Below are positions 17,529 through 25,945 of a stretch of 64,000 bases of DNA, piece after piece (position 1 is the first letter of the stretch; each line of letters begins with the position of its first letter). The stretch is from Brachyspira suanatina (lineage in GTDB: Bacteria > Spirochaetota > Brachyspiria > Brachyspirales > Brachyspiraceae). The DNA is taken from contig NZ_CVLB01000001.1 in the NCBI RefSeq assembly GCF_001049755.1, positions 62,001 to 126,000 of the forward strand, given 5' to 3'. A model generated the notes under the pieces. It did not search any database and was not told where the DNA came from. It was given only the letters and a program-made list of their open reading frames with translations. The position numbers and the translations under genes are program-made.

Positions 17529-18284
17529 ATGAAAAAGATTATTATTTTTATACTATTTATCTTAATAACTTTTACTGCCTGTAGTAATTATTCCAATACG
17601 AATAACTCAGAAAATATTGCAGCTAATGAAGCATTAAAAGTAGGTATATATATCTATGATTATCCTATGCCGCATTCAAATAGTGATGATATAGGCGGTT
17701 TTGACTATGATTTAATGAATGAAATAGCTAAAGTATCAGATTTAAAAATTCAATTTGTTACAATGCAGTTTAATGATCTTATTCCAGCACTTAATAAAAA
17801 ACGTATAGATATTATTATAGCTGCCATGACAATAACAGAAGAAAGAAAAGAACTTGTAAATTTTTCTGACAGCTATCTAACAGCTGGTCAAAGCATTGTA
17901 GTAAATAAAGGAAATACAAATATAATAACAACTAATAATTTGATAGGAAAAACTATAGGAGCTATAAAAAATACTGTTTCTGATATTACAGCATCAAAAA
18001 TAGAAGGTGTTCATCAAGTAATAAGATTTGATATTGCTGGCAGTGCTTTTCTGTCTTTGAAAACGGGTAAAATAGATGCTATGGTAGTTGATAAGCTTAC
18101 TTGTATTAATTATCTTCAATATGATAAAGATTTAGAAATAGTTGAAACTATAGAATTCCCAAAAATGGGATATGGTATAGCTGTAAGAAAAGAGGATACT
18201 ATTTTACTTAATAAAATTAACAGCGGACTTAAAGAAATAATGGCTAATGGTACTTATCAAAAATTAGTAGATAAGTATTTATAA
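17529..18284 (+). CDS. Amino-acid-type extracellular solute-binding lipoprotein (family 3)
   Basis: A 251-aa protein with a lipoprotein signal (lipobox FTAC, Cys at residue 17). The mature domain follows the SBP family 3 pattern: LKVGIYIYDYPMPH, GGFDYDLMNEIAKVSDLKIQ, FNDLIPALNKKRIDIIIAAM with TITEERKELVNFSDSYL, and the closing IDAMVVDKLT. These proteins deliver amino acids or similar solutes to an ABC permease. No permease or ATPase gene adjoins, so it is an orphan here. A weak TTGACT box lies about 55 bp upstream of the ATG. Confidence 0.88.
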   Translation: MKKIIIFILFILITFTACSNYSNTNNSENIAANEALKVGIYIYDYPMPHSNSDDIGGFDYDLMNEIAKVSDLKIQFVTMQFNDLIPALNKKRIDIIIAAMTITEERKELVNFSDSYLTAGQSIVVNKGNTNIITTNNLIGKTIGAIKNTVSDITASKIEGVHQVIRFDIAGSAFLSLKTGKIDAMVVDKLTCINYLQYDKDLEIVETIEFPKMGYGIAVRKEDTILLNKINSGLKEIMANGTYQKLVDKYL

Positions 18285-18308
18285 TATTTAGCAATTTTAT
18301 TACACTTA

Positions 18309-18540
18309 CCCGCCCTTTAGGCTTTTAGTTAATTCTGATATTTTAAAATTATTATTCTTTAAAAAAACTCAACTGTTATTTTAGCTGCCCACCCAAGATT
18401 TTTTAATTTATAGTCTTTTCACCGAATATAGAGCAAAGCAAAAAATATAGAATTATTTGCAATTACAATTTTTATTATATTTATAAATTAGCTCACCGTG
18501 CGTTAAGTAGATTTCAAATTTAATTAACGCTTGGGCAGTA
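18309..18540. repeat. Family A nested inverted-repeat element, copy A1
   Basis: Modules in order are CCCGCCCTTTAGGCTT (18309), GCTGCCCACCCAAG (18384), a degenerate middle copy, ACCGTGCGTT (18495) and CTTGGGCAGT (18530). The first two recur as complements in copies at 22451, 49696 and 58735. The gap 18285-18774 holds no gene. Past the element are two similar boxes, CGAACGGTAATGTTTTTT at 18561 and CGTTCGGGATAATGTTTTTT at 18599, of unknown meaning. Confidence 0.8.
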
Positions 18541-18774
18541 TACTAGCCGTATCATCAAACCGAACGGTAATGTTTTTTCTTATGGAAAATACAATGTACG
18601 TTCGGGATAATGTTTTTTACTATTTTAATTCTTTATAATGAAGGTTTAAATTTATAGGGTGTATTAATAAAGTCTTAAAACATAATTTGTACAGAGAAGT
18701 ATTAATATAGTACATTGAATTTATAAGAAATGTTTATATACTTAAACAATATATAATATTAATTTAAGGCATAT

Positions 18775-19215
18775 ATGATGAGATATTGGGTATTTAAACA
18801 TACATATCCTAATGCTACAGAAGATGAACATTATGATTTAATAAATACATGCTTAAATAATAATTTCTGTTATTTTCATTATGAATATGGTCTAATAAAG
18901 AATACATCTAGAGTATGGAATGTTGTAAAAAATATAAAAATAGGAGATGTAATATTCTTATTTGATAATTATAATTTGTATGCTTATGGATATGCTAAAT
19001 CACCTAGAAAACTAAAAAATTCAAATAAAATATTTTTAAATTGTAATTCTATAATTAATAATAAAAATCATGAAGTAAATGGTACTGTTTATAGGCATGA
19101 TAAAATTAATGATATTTATGTATATTTTGAAGACTGTGAATGTTTTTATGAAAACTTGTATGACGATGATACAATACCATATGAATGGAAACAAAGAATA
19201 GATGTTAATTGGTAA
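18775..19215 (+). CDS. N-terminal DNA-reading domain of McrB, cut off by an in-frame stop
   Basis: A 146-aa product containing RVWNVVKNIKIGDVIFLFDN and YAYGYAKS, the layout of a PUA/EVE-like domain, which in McrB-type proteins reads modified cytosine. The reading frame continues past the TAA at 19213-19215 for 55 sense codons (YINKDNNGDFYGIWNGPISG and on) directly into the AAA+ gene starting at 19381, with no frameshift. The two pieces therefore look like one mcrB gene split by a single nonsense change. Either the full protein is lost or the two halves are made separately. The fold call is by eye. Confidence 0.7.
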   Translation: MMRYWVFKHTYPNATEDEHYDLINTCLNNNFCYFHYEYGLIKNTSRVWNVVKNIKIGDVIFLFDNYNLYAYGYAKSPRKLKNSNKIFLNCNSIINNKNHEVNGTVYRHDKINDIYVYFEDCECFYENLYDDDTIPYEWKQRIDVNW

Positions 19216-19380
19216 TATATTAATAAAGATAACAATGGAGATTTTTATGGAATTTGGAATGGTCCTATTTCTGGAGCTCAGGGTGTATTTATTCCAATAA
19301 TAGAAATAAATAAAGAGTATGCTAAACAATTAGCAATAAAACTTACTCAAAATGAAAATTTTCAATTTAAGGAAGATACA

Positions 19381-20796
19381 ATGGAAGACTATAAAAAATT
19401 ATTAGAAAGTAATTATAATCTTATATTAACTGGGGCACCTGGAACAGGAAAAACCTATTTAGCTAAACAGATTGCAGCAAAAATTATTTTTAATGATGAT
19501 AACAAAGAGTATACAGAAGAATTGGAAGAAAATGAGGATTTCAAAAATCAATGCCAGTTTGTGCAGTTTCACCCATCTTATGATTATACAGATTTTGTTG
19601 AGGGCTTAAGACCTATTAAAGATAGTGACGGAAAAATTGGTTTTGAAAGAAAGGACGGAGTTTTTAAAGAGTTTTGTAAAAAGGCACTCAAGAATTTAAT
19701 TGATAGTAAAAAGGAAGTTTCAGAATTAAATAAAGATACTATTATAAAAAATAATTTGATTAGATTTATAGACGATGTTTCTAATATAATAAATGAAAAA
19801 GGATATTTTGAAATTGATGGCATTGATAGGAAAGCGGCACCATTAAAAGAAATAGAATTAGATAATGATTCAGTATATTTTGCTCCACAAATAAAATCTA
19901 GGCTTGATGTATTATTATCCTTAGATACTATTACAGATTTTTATAAAAAATTTATTAAAGTATTTAAATTAAAAAATAAATGGGAATATCAGGATTTTAT
20001 TAATGAATTTGGATATAAAGGTAAGCATACATATATTCATGGCTTTTTAAAAGCATTCTATGAAAAATATAATTCTCAAATAGAAGAAGAATTAAAAAAT
20101 AGTAAAAATACAGTAGAAAGAATTCAAAAGAAAAATTTTGTATTCATTATAGATGAGATTAACAGAGGAGATATTTCAAAGATTTTCGGAGAATTATTCT
20201 TTGCTGTTGATCCAGGATATAGAGGCGTTAAAGGAAAAGTACTTACTCAATATTCTAATTTAATAGATGAGGAAGCGGAAAAATATTTTTATATACCAGA
20301 GAATGTTTATATAATAGGCACAATGAATGATATTGATAGAAGCGTTGAGAGTATGGACTTTGCTATGCGTAGGAGATTCGCTTGGAAAGAGATTAAAGCG
20401 GAAGATACGCAAGATATGCTTGATAGTATGTTTGATGATAATACTGCAATAACAAATAAAGATGATATTATAAAAGAAGCTAAAGAAAGAATGGATAATT
20501 TAAATAAGGCAATAGAGCAAATAGAAAGTTTTAATTCATCTTATCATATAGGAGCTTCTTATTTCTTGAAGTTAAAAAATTATTATAATGGAGGCAATAT
20601 TGAAGAAGCATTTAATGGCTTATGGGAGAATCATTTGAGAGGACTTTTGTATGAGTACTTGAGAGGAATGCCTGATGCTGAAAGTAAACTTGAAGAACTA
20701 AAAAATGCTTATGACTCAGGTTCTTCTGATAATACACAATCTGATAATAGTAATATATCACAAGATAATAATGCTGTACAAGATAGTAATAATTAA
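19381..20796 (+). CDS. mcrB: McrB-type AAA+ GTPase subunit of a type IV restriction system
   Basis: A 471-aa protein with an AAA+ motor: Walker A GAPGTGKT (residues 19-26), Walker B FIIDEINRGD (about 255), the McrB signature GTMNDIDRSVESMDFAMRRR (about 314) and a C-terminal helical lid. A low-complexity Ser/Asp/Asn tail ends the protein. McrB hexamers use GTP to move on DNA and activate the McrC nuclease. The start used is an internal ATG: the original gene probably began at 18775 and was cut by the TAA at 19213. No ribosome-binding site is clear at 19381. mcrC lies 173 bp downstream. Confidence 0.88.
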   Translation: MEDYKKLLESNYNLILTGAPGTGKTYLAKQIAAKIIFNDDNKEYTEELEENEDFKNQCQFVQFHPSYDYTDFVEGLRPIKDSDGKIGFERKDGVFKEFCKKALKNLIDSKKEVSELNKDTIIKNNLIRFIDDVSNIINEKGYFEIDGIDRKAAPLKEIELDNDSVYFAPQIKSRLDVLLSLDTITDFYKKFIKVFKLKNKWEYQDFINEFGYKGKHTYIHGFLKAFYEKYNSQIEEELKNSKNTVERIQKKNFVFIIDEINRGDISKIFGELFFAVDPGYRGVKGKVLTQYSNLIDEEAEKYFYIPENVYIIGTMNDIDRSVESMDFAMRRRFAWKEIKAEDTQDMLDSMFDDNTAITNKDDIIKEAKERMDNLNKAIEQIESFNSSYHIGASYFLKLKNYYNGGNIEEAFNGLWENHLRGLLYEYLRGMPDAESKLEELKNAYDSGSSDNTQSDNSNISQDNNAVQDSNN

Positions 20797-20891
20797 ATGT
20801 AAATTAACAAAATGATATTAATTGATATTATGACAATTAATAATTTTGTAATAGATTTATTTTAATATAAAATAATAATAAACTATAGTAT

Positions 20892-20930
20892 ATGCACTTT
20901 TTGCAACTTTTTGCGGCGGGAAAAAGTTGA
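20892..20930 (+). repeat. GCGGCGGG-loop hairpin between mcrB and mcrC
   Basis: CAACTTTTT and AAAAAGTTG form a perfect 9-bp stem around GCGGCGGG at 20904-20929. The same 39 bases occur inside the family B copy at 37642-37680, and relatives lie at 39723 and 44526. Confidence 0.8.
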
Positions 20931-20969
20931 AGAAATTTATAATAACAAACTTAACACAAACAATAAAAT

Positions 20970-22319
20970 ATGATTAAATTAAAAGATAATAATAATGAAT
21001 TTAATATATCTCAATTATCAAACGATATAGATAAAAAGAATATTCAATATATAGCTAGCCATTCTATTGAAAATATTTCAGATAATATTTTAATATTTCC
21101 AAATAGTTTTGATGAAAGCAAAGATATAAATAAACAAAGTACAATATTTAATTTACTTGATAATAAAATACATACCAATAATATAATGGGATTTATAAGC
21201 TATAATAATACGCAAATAAAAATCTCTTCAAGGTTCGCTGTAAATGATAATGAAGATTATTTTCTGCATTATATGCTTATGAAAGTGCTTTCTCTTAATA
21301 TTGTTAATTTAGAGCATAGCAAAGATTATGACGATTCATTTGATTTTTTAATTTATATGTTTATTAGTTTCTTTAAAAAAGCATTAAGACAGGGACTTTT
21401 TAAACAATACAAGTTAATAAAACATAATGATACTAATGTCAAAGGCTCTATTGATATTAACAGATACATTAAAAATAATATTCCTTTCAATGGTAAAATT
21501 TCGTACAATACTAGAGAATATAGCTATGACAATAATATCATGCAATTAATAAGGCACACTATAGAATATATAAATACAAAAAACAGATATATTTTAAGTT
21601 ATGACAGTGAAATAAAAAATTATGTTCAGCAGATATTTTATAGTACTTCTAGTTATTATAGAAATAAAAGAGAAAGTATTATAAATAAAAACTTAAAAAA
21701 ATTATCGCACCCATACTATTATGAATATGAGCCTTTAAGAAAAATATGTATTCAAATATTAAAGCATGAAAAATTAAAATACGGCAGCAATGATAATACT
21801 GTATATGGTTTATTATTTGACGGTGCTTGTCTTTTTGAAGAATATTTGAATACTTTTTTAAGCAAAGAAAATTTTATTCATGCTGAAAATAGAAATTCAA
21901 AAAATGGTATTAAATTACTTGATAATGCTTGGAGGGTTTATCCGGACTTCTATAAATTATCAAATGAAAATAACAATAATATAGTTCTTGATGCCAAATA
22001 CAAAAGATTAAATTATTATGATAATGAAAGCATAGACAGAAACGACAAGCATCAAATAATTTCTTATGCTTATACACTTAATGCTAAAAAGTCAGGTTTT
22101 ATTTATCCATTGGAAGAAGATAATTATACCGATGCAAATAAAATTATAAAAATAGGCGTTTTAAATAATGCTTATAATGTATATGCTGATTGCGGTATAT
22201 ACAAATATGCTTTGAAAATTCCTTCAATAAAATCAAACGGAGAAGATTTTAAAAACATAAAAGAATTTGCTGAAGTTATGAGAAGTATTGAAAATGAATT
22301 AATGGAATATTTAAAGTAA
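20970..22319 (+). CDS. mcrC: McrC nuclease subunit of the type IV restriction system
   Basis: A 449-aa protein of the McrC/5-methylcytosine restriction family. The N-terminal half has MGFISYNNTQIKISSRFAVN and LIKHNDTNVKGSIDINRYIK, typical of the McrC beta/helical region. The PD-(D/E)XK nuclease core is in the C-terminal third: VYPDFYKL near residue 324 and VLDAKYKRL near residue 340, followed by a conserved HQIISYAYTL helix. It cleaves modified DNA together with McrB. The ATG has no strong ribosome-binding site. Intact, in contrast to the interrupted mcrB. Confidence 0.88.
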   Translation: MIKLKDNNNEFNISQLSNDIDKKNIQYIASHSIENISDNILIFPNSFDESKDINKQSTIFNLLDNKIHTNNIMGFISYNNTQIKISSRFAVNDNEDYFLHYMLMKVLSLNIVNLEHSKDYDDSFDFLIYMFISFFKKALRQGLFKQYKLIKHNDTNVKGSIDINRYIKNNIPFNGKISYNTREYSYDNNIMQLIRHTIEYINTKNRYILSYDSEIKNYVQQIFYSTSSYYRNKRESIINKNLKKLSHPYYYEYEPLRKICIQILKHEKLKYGSNDNTVYGLLFDGACLFEEYLNTFLSKENFIHAENRNSKNGIKLLDNAWRVYPDFYKLSNENNNNIVLDAKYKRLNYYDNESIDRNDKHQIISYAYTLNAKKSGFIYPLEEDNYTDANKIIKIGVLNNAYNVYADCGIYKYALKIPSIKSNGEDFKNIKEFAEVMRSIENELMEYLK

Positions 22320-22339
22320 ATTTGTTTTTTACTTTATTA

Positions 22340-22660
22340 AACGCACGGTTAATGAAATTTTAAATTTAATAAAAGTGATAATTGTATTAAATCAATATTT
22401 ATAATGTTGTTTAGCGTGCGGTGTATAGACCATAAATTTTTAAAAAAAATCTTGGGTGGGCAGCTAAAATAACTGTTTGAAACAAAAAAGAAAAATAATA
22501 TAAAAATTGCATATTATGCTGAAAGCCTAGAGGGTGGGGCAAGTGTAATTTGATTTTTTGTATTAATTTAAATGCCTGCCCTTTTATATTTTATACCTGA
22601 TCAAAAATTATGATTTAAATTTCTTTACGGCAAACTCAGAAAAAGCACACCCGCCCTAAT
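22340..22660. repeat. Family A nested inverted-repeat element, copy A2 with extra fragments
   Basis: Modules are AACGCACGGT (22340), AGCGTGCGGT (22413), CTTGGGTGGGCAGCTAAAAT (22451) and AAGCCTAGAGGGTGGGGC (22523). Two further scraps follow: GCCTGCCC near 22573 and ACACCCGCCCTA near 22647. With copy A1 it brackets the McrBC genes. The rest of the gap up to fabV (22661-22924) is AT-rich with no visible gene. Confidence 0.8.
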
Positions 22661-22924
22661 GTGATTAGAATTTAGAATATATACACCGTATGTGTTATTT
22701 TTTGTATATTTATAGAGTTACTATTAATGTTATTTGTATTATATTTATGATTTATTTACCATACGTTTGGATGAATATATTATTTGTATATTTCGTAAAT
22801 TAATAATCATTTTGATTTCATTTTCATTTTATTTTCATTGAAAAAAAAGCAATTTTATTATAAAGTATTATAAAATTAGTTTGAATATATTTTGAAAATA
22901 AAAAACGATAGGAGAATAAACGAT

Positions 22925-24103
22925 ATGGTAGTAGAGCCAAAAATATTAAATAATATATGTATAACAGCTCATCCATTAGGCTGTGCTAAAGAAGTAGAAA
23001 ATCAAATTAATTATGTGAAATCACAGCCGAAAGTAAAATCTAATGTAAAAAATGCTCTTATATTAGGAGCTTCAGGTGGATACGGACTTGCAAGCAGAAT
23101 AGCTATAGCCTACGGACTTGGTGCTAAAACTATGAGCGTATCATTTGAAAAAGAAGCTACAGCAAGAAGAACAGCTACTCCAGGCTGGTATAATAATGAG
23201 GCTTTTTCTGCTTTCGCTAAAAAAGATGGAATAGAGGATAAAAACTTAATATTAGATGCTTTTTTAAACGCTTCAAAAGAAGAAGTTATTAAAGAAGCTA
23301 AAACATTCTTTAACGGTGAAAAAATAGATTTACTTATATACAGTTTGGCAGCTCCAGTAAGAATGGACGAATCAACAGGAACACTTTACCGTTCATCTTT
23401 AAAACCTATAGGAAAAAAATATAATGGTATAGGTGTAGATTTCCTTACAGAGGAGTTATTAGAGGTATCCATTGATCCTGCTAATGAAGATGATATAAAA
23501 TCTACTGTAAAAGTTATGGGAGGAGAAGATTGGAAATTATGGACAGATGCCTTACTTAATGCTGATTTATTAGCTGAAAATGCTATTAATGTAGCTTATT
23601 CTTATATAGGACCTGAAATGACAAAAGCTGTATATAGAGAAGGTACTATAGGAAAAGCTAAGGATCATTTAGAGGCAACAGCTCATGAATTGGATAAAGA
23701 AATGCATGAGAAAATCAAAGGACATGCCTATGTATCAGTAAACAAGGCGGTAGTAACTAGATCTTCAGCAGTTATCCCTACAGTTCCTCTTTATATAGGT
23801 ATATTATTTAAAGTAATGAAAAATAAAGGCCTTCATGAGGGCTGTATAGAGCAAATGTACAGACTTTTAAATGAAAAACTTTATAATGGCGGAGAAGTAC
23901 CAGTTGACAGCGAAAAGAGAATAAGATTAGATGACTGGGAATTAAGAGAAGATGTTCAAAAAGAAGTTTTGGATTCTTGGAATAAATTAACAAAAGATAA
24001 TGTAAAAGAAATAGCAGATTTAGCATTATTCAGAAAAGATTATATGAATATGCATGGCTTTGATGAGGAAGGTATAGATTATAGTCAAGATGTTCAGATA
24101 TGA
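22925..24103 (+). CDS. fabV: Trans-2-enoyl-CoA/enoyl-ACP reductase FabV
   Basis: A 392-aa NADH-dependent enoyl reductase of the FabV/TER family, acting in fatty acid synthesis or in reduction of crotonyl-CoA during fermentation. The nucleotide-binding loop is LILGASGGYGLASRIAIAYG. The catalytic Tyr-(8 residues)-Lys pair is in YREGTIGKAK. SLAAPVRMDESTG and ATPGWYNNEAF are family segments. The ATG at 22925 was chosen because AGGAG at 22910 is at the right distance; an upstream in-frame ATG at 22892 would add 11 Lys/Arg/Asn-rich residues. Single gene. Confidence 0.93.
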   Translation: MVVEPKILNNICITAHPLGCAKEVENQINYVKSQPKVKSNVKNALILGASGGYGLASRIAIAYGLGAKTMSVSFEKEATARRTATPGWYNNEAFSAFAKKDGIEDKNLILDAFLNASKEEVIKEAKTFFNGEKIDLLIYSLAAPVRMDESTGTLYRSSLKPIGKKYNGIGVDFLTEELLEVSIDPANEDDIKSTVKVMGGEDWKLWTDALLNADLLAENAINVAYSYIGPEMTKAVYREGTIGKAKDHLEATAHELDKEMHEKIKGHAYVSVNKAVVTRSSAVIPTVPLYIGILFKVMKNKGLHEGCIEQMYRLLNEKLYNGGEVPVDSEKRIRLDDWELREDVQKEVLDSWNKLTKDNVKEIADLALFRKDYMNMHGFDEEGIDYSQDVQI

Positions 24104-24182
24104 TAATTGATTATTAAAATAAGAATTAAAGCGGAGTTTTAATATTTTATTATACTTCGCTTTTTTGTTTTAAATTAGTCAA

Positions 24183-24383
24183 TTAATATGGTTTGCATAC
24201 TTTACATGCTGTATAGCCTTTTTGTTTGGCTTCTGACAATGAAATTTTATATGCTTCTCCTCTTATTGTTCGGCAGCTTTGAAGATGGTATTTTTTGCCT
24301 GTTTTTGTTATATATACAACATTTTGTGCTATTAAATTAGCTGATATCATTAATATTATTATAAATGTTATTACTTTTTTCAT
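24183..24383 (-). CDS. Small secreted protein with a Cys-rich Ada-like zinc-binding motif
   Basis: A 66-aa protein: signal peptide (residues 1-19, ending SANLIAQ), then VVYITKTGKKYHLQSCRTIR and SLSEAKQKGYTACKVCKPY. This YHxxxC...TACKVC pattern is the short domain found after thermonucleases and ComEC-like proteins, related to the metal-binding part of Ada. Here it stands alone behind a signal peptide. A metal- or DNA-binding role outside the membrane is possible but unproven. Confidence 0.75.
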   Translation of the reverse strand: MKKVITFIIILMISANLIAQNVVYITKTGKKYHLQSCRTIRGEAYKISLSEAKQKGYTACKVCKPY

Positions 24384-24504
24384 ATTTTGCTTCTTTGTAT
24401 GGTATAATTACATATAATATGTAAATTATGGCTTTTTATAAACAATTTATATATGGTTTTTATTTAATTTTTTAAATTATTTTAATTTTTTTAAAATAAG
24501 TTCT

Positions 24505-24532
24505 TGACAAAAAAATAAATAGGTATATAATA
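24505..24532 (+). promoter_or_regulatory. Consensus promoter of the tRNA-Asp/rpsT unit
   Basis: TTGACA and TATAAT with a 16-bp spacer, 22 bp before the tRNA. It is the only promoter-like sequence seen for rpsT. Confidence 0.8.
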
Positions 24533-24554
24533 CAAACCATTCGTTGACTAATTT

Positions 24555-24629
24555 GGAGTTGTAGCTCAGTTTGGTTAGAGCGCCTGCCTGTCACGCAGGA
24601 GGCCGCGGGTTCGAGCCCCGTCAACTCCG
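24555..24629 (+). tRNA. tRNA-Asp (GTC)
   Basis: A 75-nt cloverleaf: acceptor stem GGAGTTG/CAACTCC, D arm with GGTTAGAGC, anticodon stem CCTGC/GCAGG with loop CTGTCAC (anticodon GTC), TPsiC arm GCGGG-TTCGAGC-CCCGT and discriminator G. CCA is not encoded. Confidence 0.95.
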
Positions 24630-24656
24630 CTTTTTATTTTAACATGGAGAGCGATA

Positions 24657-24920
24657 ATGCCTAATATAGCTTCAGCATCTAAAAGATTAAGACAAAATGA
24701 AGTTAGAAATCTTTATAATAGAAAAATTAAAAGTTTCTTAAATACTCAAAAAAAGAAAGTAATTAAAGCAGTAGATAGCAATGATAAAAATCTTGCTTCA
24801 GAAGAATTCAAAAAATATGCTAGTGCTTTAGATAAAGCTGCTAGAAAATCTGTTATTCATGCTAATAGAGCAGCTGCTAAAAAATCAGATATGATGAAAA
24901 AAATTAATGCTATGAATTAA
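24657..24920 (+). CDS. rpsT: 30S ribosomal protein S20
   Basis: An 87-aa basic, helical protein starting MPNIASASKRLRQNEVRNLY and containing DKAARKSVIHANRAAAKKSD, the S20 signature. It binds 16S rRNA during 30S assembly. GGAGAG precedes the ATG. The gene begins 27 bp after tRNA-Asp and appears to share its promoter; it ends at a strong terminator. Confidence 0.96.
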   Translation: MPNIASASKRLRQNEVRNLYNRKIKSFLNTQKKKVIKAVDSNDKNLASEEFKKYASALDKAARKSVIHANRAAAKKSDMMKKINAMN

Positions 24921-24945
24921 TTTTGATTGTTATTAAAAAATAATG

Positions 24946-24978
24946 AGGTCTATACATTAATGTATAGACCTTTTTTTA
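24946..24978 (+). terminator. Rho-independent terminator of rpsT
   Basis: AGGTCTATACA pairs perfectly with TGTATAGACCT over a 4-base loop, followed by seven T. Confidence 0.93.
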
Positions 24979-25233
24979 TATTTTTTAATCATAAATGTCA
25001 ATTTATTTTAATAAAAATAAACAAAAATTACATTTTTGTAAAAAAAATATATATTTTTTGTTTCCTAATAGAAAATTTTTGTTATTATTATAATATACAG
25101 TTTGAGTTTATTAAATGAATATATACAGATTTTATTATTAAGTTTATAAGCTTTGATGGTATATAAAGGTAAATTATTCTGTGTTGTTTTGATAATATTA
25201 TCACAAAAAATATAATAATGGGGAGGATTGATT

Positions 25234-25368
25234 ATGATTAAGAAATTCAAAAATAATAATTATAATGATTCTGTTATATTTAATGATGATGACTATAATT
25301 CTTTAATTGAAGAGTACAATGATATTATTAAAGATAATACATCTGATAAAGAAAATGAAAGCCTTTAA
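25234..25368 (+). CDS. 44-aa acidic small protein
   Basis: A strong ribosome-binding site (GGGGAGGA) precedes an ATG whose frame begins MIKKFKNNNYNDSVIFNDDD and ends KENESL before TAA. A stable terminator follows 12 bp later, so this is a complete small transcription unit. The product is rich in Asn and Asp with no hydrophobic segment. I do not recognise it; toxin, antitoxin or regulatory peptide are all open. Confidence 0.6.
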   Translation: MIKKFKNNNYNDSVIFNDDDYNSLIEEYNDIIKDNTSDKENESL

Positions 25369-25380
25369 TGATATTATGGG

Positions 25381-25413
25381 AATACCGGTTATAATTATAT
25401 AGCCGGTATTTTA
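25381..25413 (+). terminator. Rho-independent terminator of the 44-aa ORF
   Basis: AATACCGG pairs with CCGGTATT over a 14-base AT loop, followed by a short T-rich tail (TTTA). Confidence 0.75.
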
Positions 25414-25480
25414 CCCGCTAAAATAATTTGTGATATAAAAAATTCTAACATTATAATGATAAAATACGAAAATAAACATT

Positions 25481-25945
25481 ATGAAATATTTAAAATTGAT
25501 TTTGCTTATATTGATATTGAATGTAAATATATATTCTCAAACTATGACAGAAAATTCTCTGCCTTTGAGAGCGAAAAATTTTTTAAATATTAATTTTCCA
25601 GGAAATAATATAGAATCAGTTTCATTGTATCAAAATGGCGGCGGATATGAAGTGGATATAGACTTTGGATATAAATTTATTTTTTATAATACAGGTCTTT
25701 GGAAAAAAATATCTATCATTAATGATGAAACTAAAAATATTGGAATACCTAGAAGCTGCATACATAAATCTATGGTTAATGTTATAGATAATGAGTATCC
25801 GCATTCTAAAATCACTGATATAGAAAGAAGAGATAAGAATTTTATCATAAAATTAGATGATAAATATTTAATTGAAATAACAGGATATGGTATTATAATA
25901 AGTCAGGAAAATTTAGAAACTGCTCAAACCGCTTCAACTAATTAA
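25481..25945 (+). CDS. Secreted PepSY-like protein
   Basis: A 154-aa protein with a signal peptide (residues 1-19, ending NVNIYSQ) and two repeats of the PepSY-like/BLIP-like fold. LPLRAKNFLNINFPGNNIES then GGGYEVDIDFGYKFIFYNTG form one; IDNEYPHSKITDIERRDKNF then IIKLDDKYLIEITGYG form the other. Such proteins are periplasmic or surface-exposed and their ligands are mostly unknown. The gene overlaps the 3' end of the convergent TPR gene by 4 bp. Confidence 0.75.
   Translation: MKYLKLILLILILNVNIYSQTMTENSLPLRAKNFLNINFPGNNIESVSLYQNGGGYEVDIDFGYKFIFYNTGLWKKISIINDETKNIGIPRSCIHKSMVNVIDNEYPHSKITDIERRDKNFIIKLDDKYLIEITGYGIIISQENLETAQTASTN

Noticed and set aside
18559-18620. ACCGAACGGT box and the related CGTTCGGG box as a TetR operator pair
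   Set aside because: The symmetry is imperfect and no regulator gene is nearby; kept only as a note under the family A1 entry.
19200-19381. Programmed frameshift or slippage rescuing McrB
   Set aside because: The interruption is an in-frame TAA with no slippery run or downstream structure; a nonsense change explains it better.
22892-22924. Upstream ATG as the fabV start
   Set aside because: The AGGAG site at 22910 lies inside that extension, and FabV proteins begin at the MVVEPK position.
24927-25118. 63-codon frame after rpsT
   Set aside because: Overlaps the rpsT terminator and is Phe/Tyr/Ile-rich, as expected from translating AT-rich spacer.
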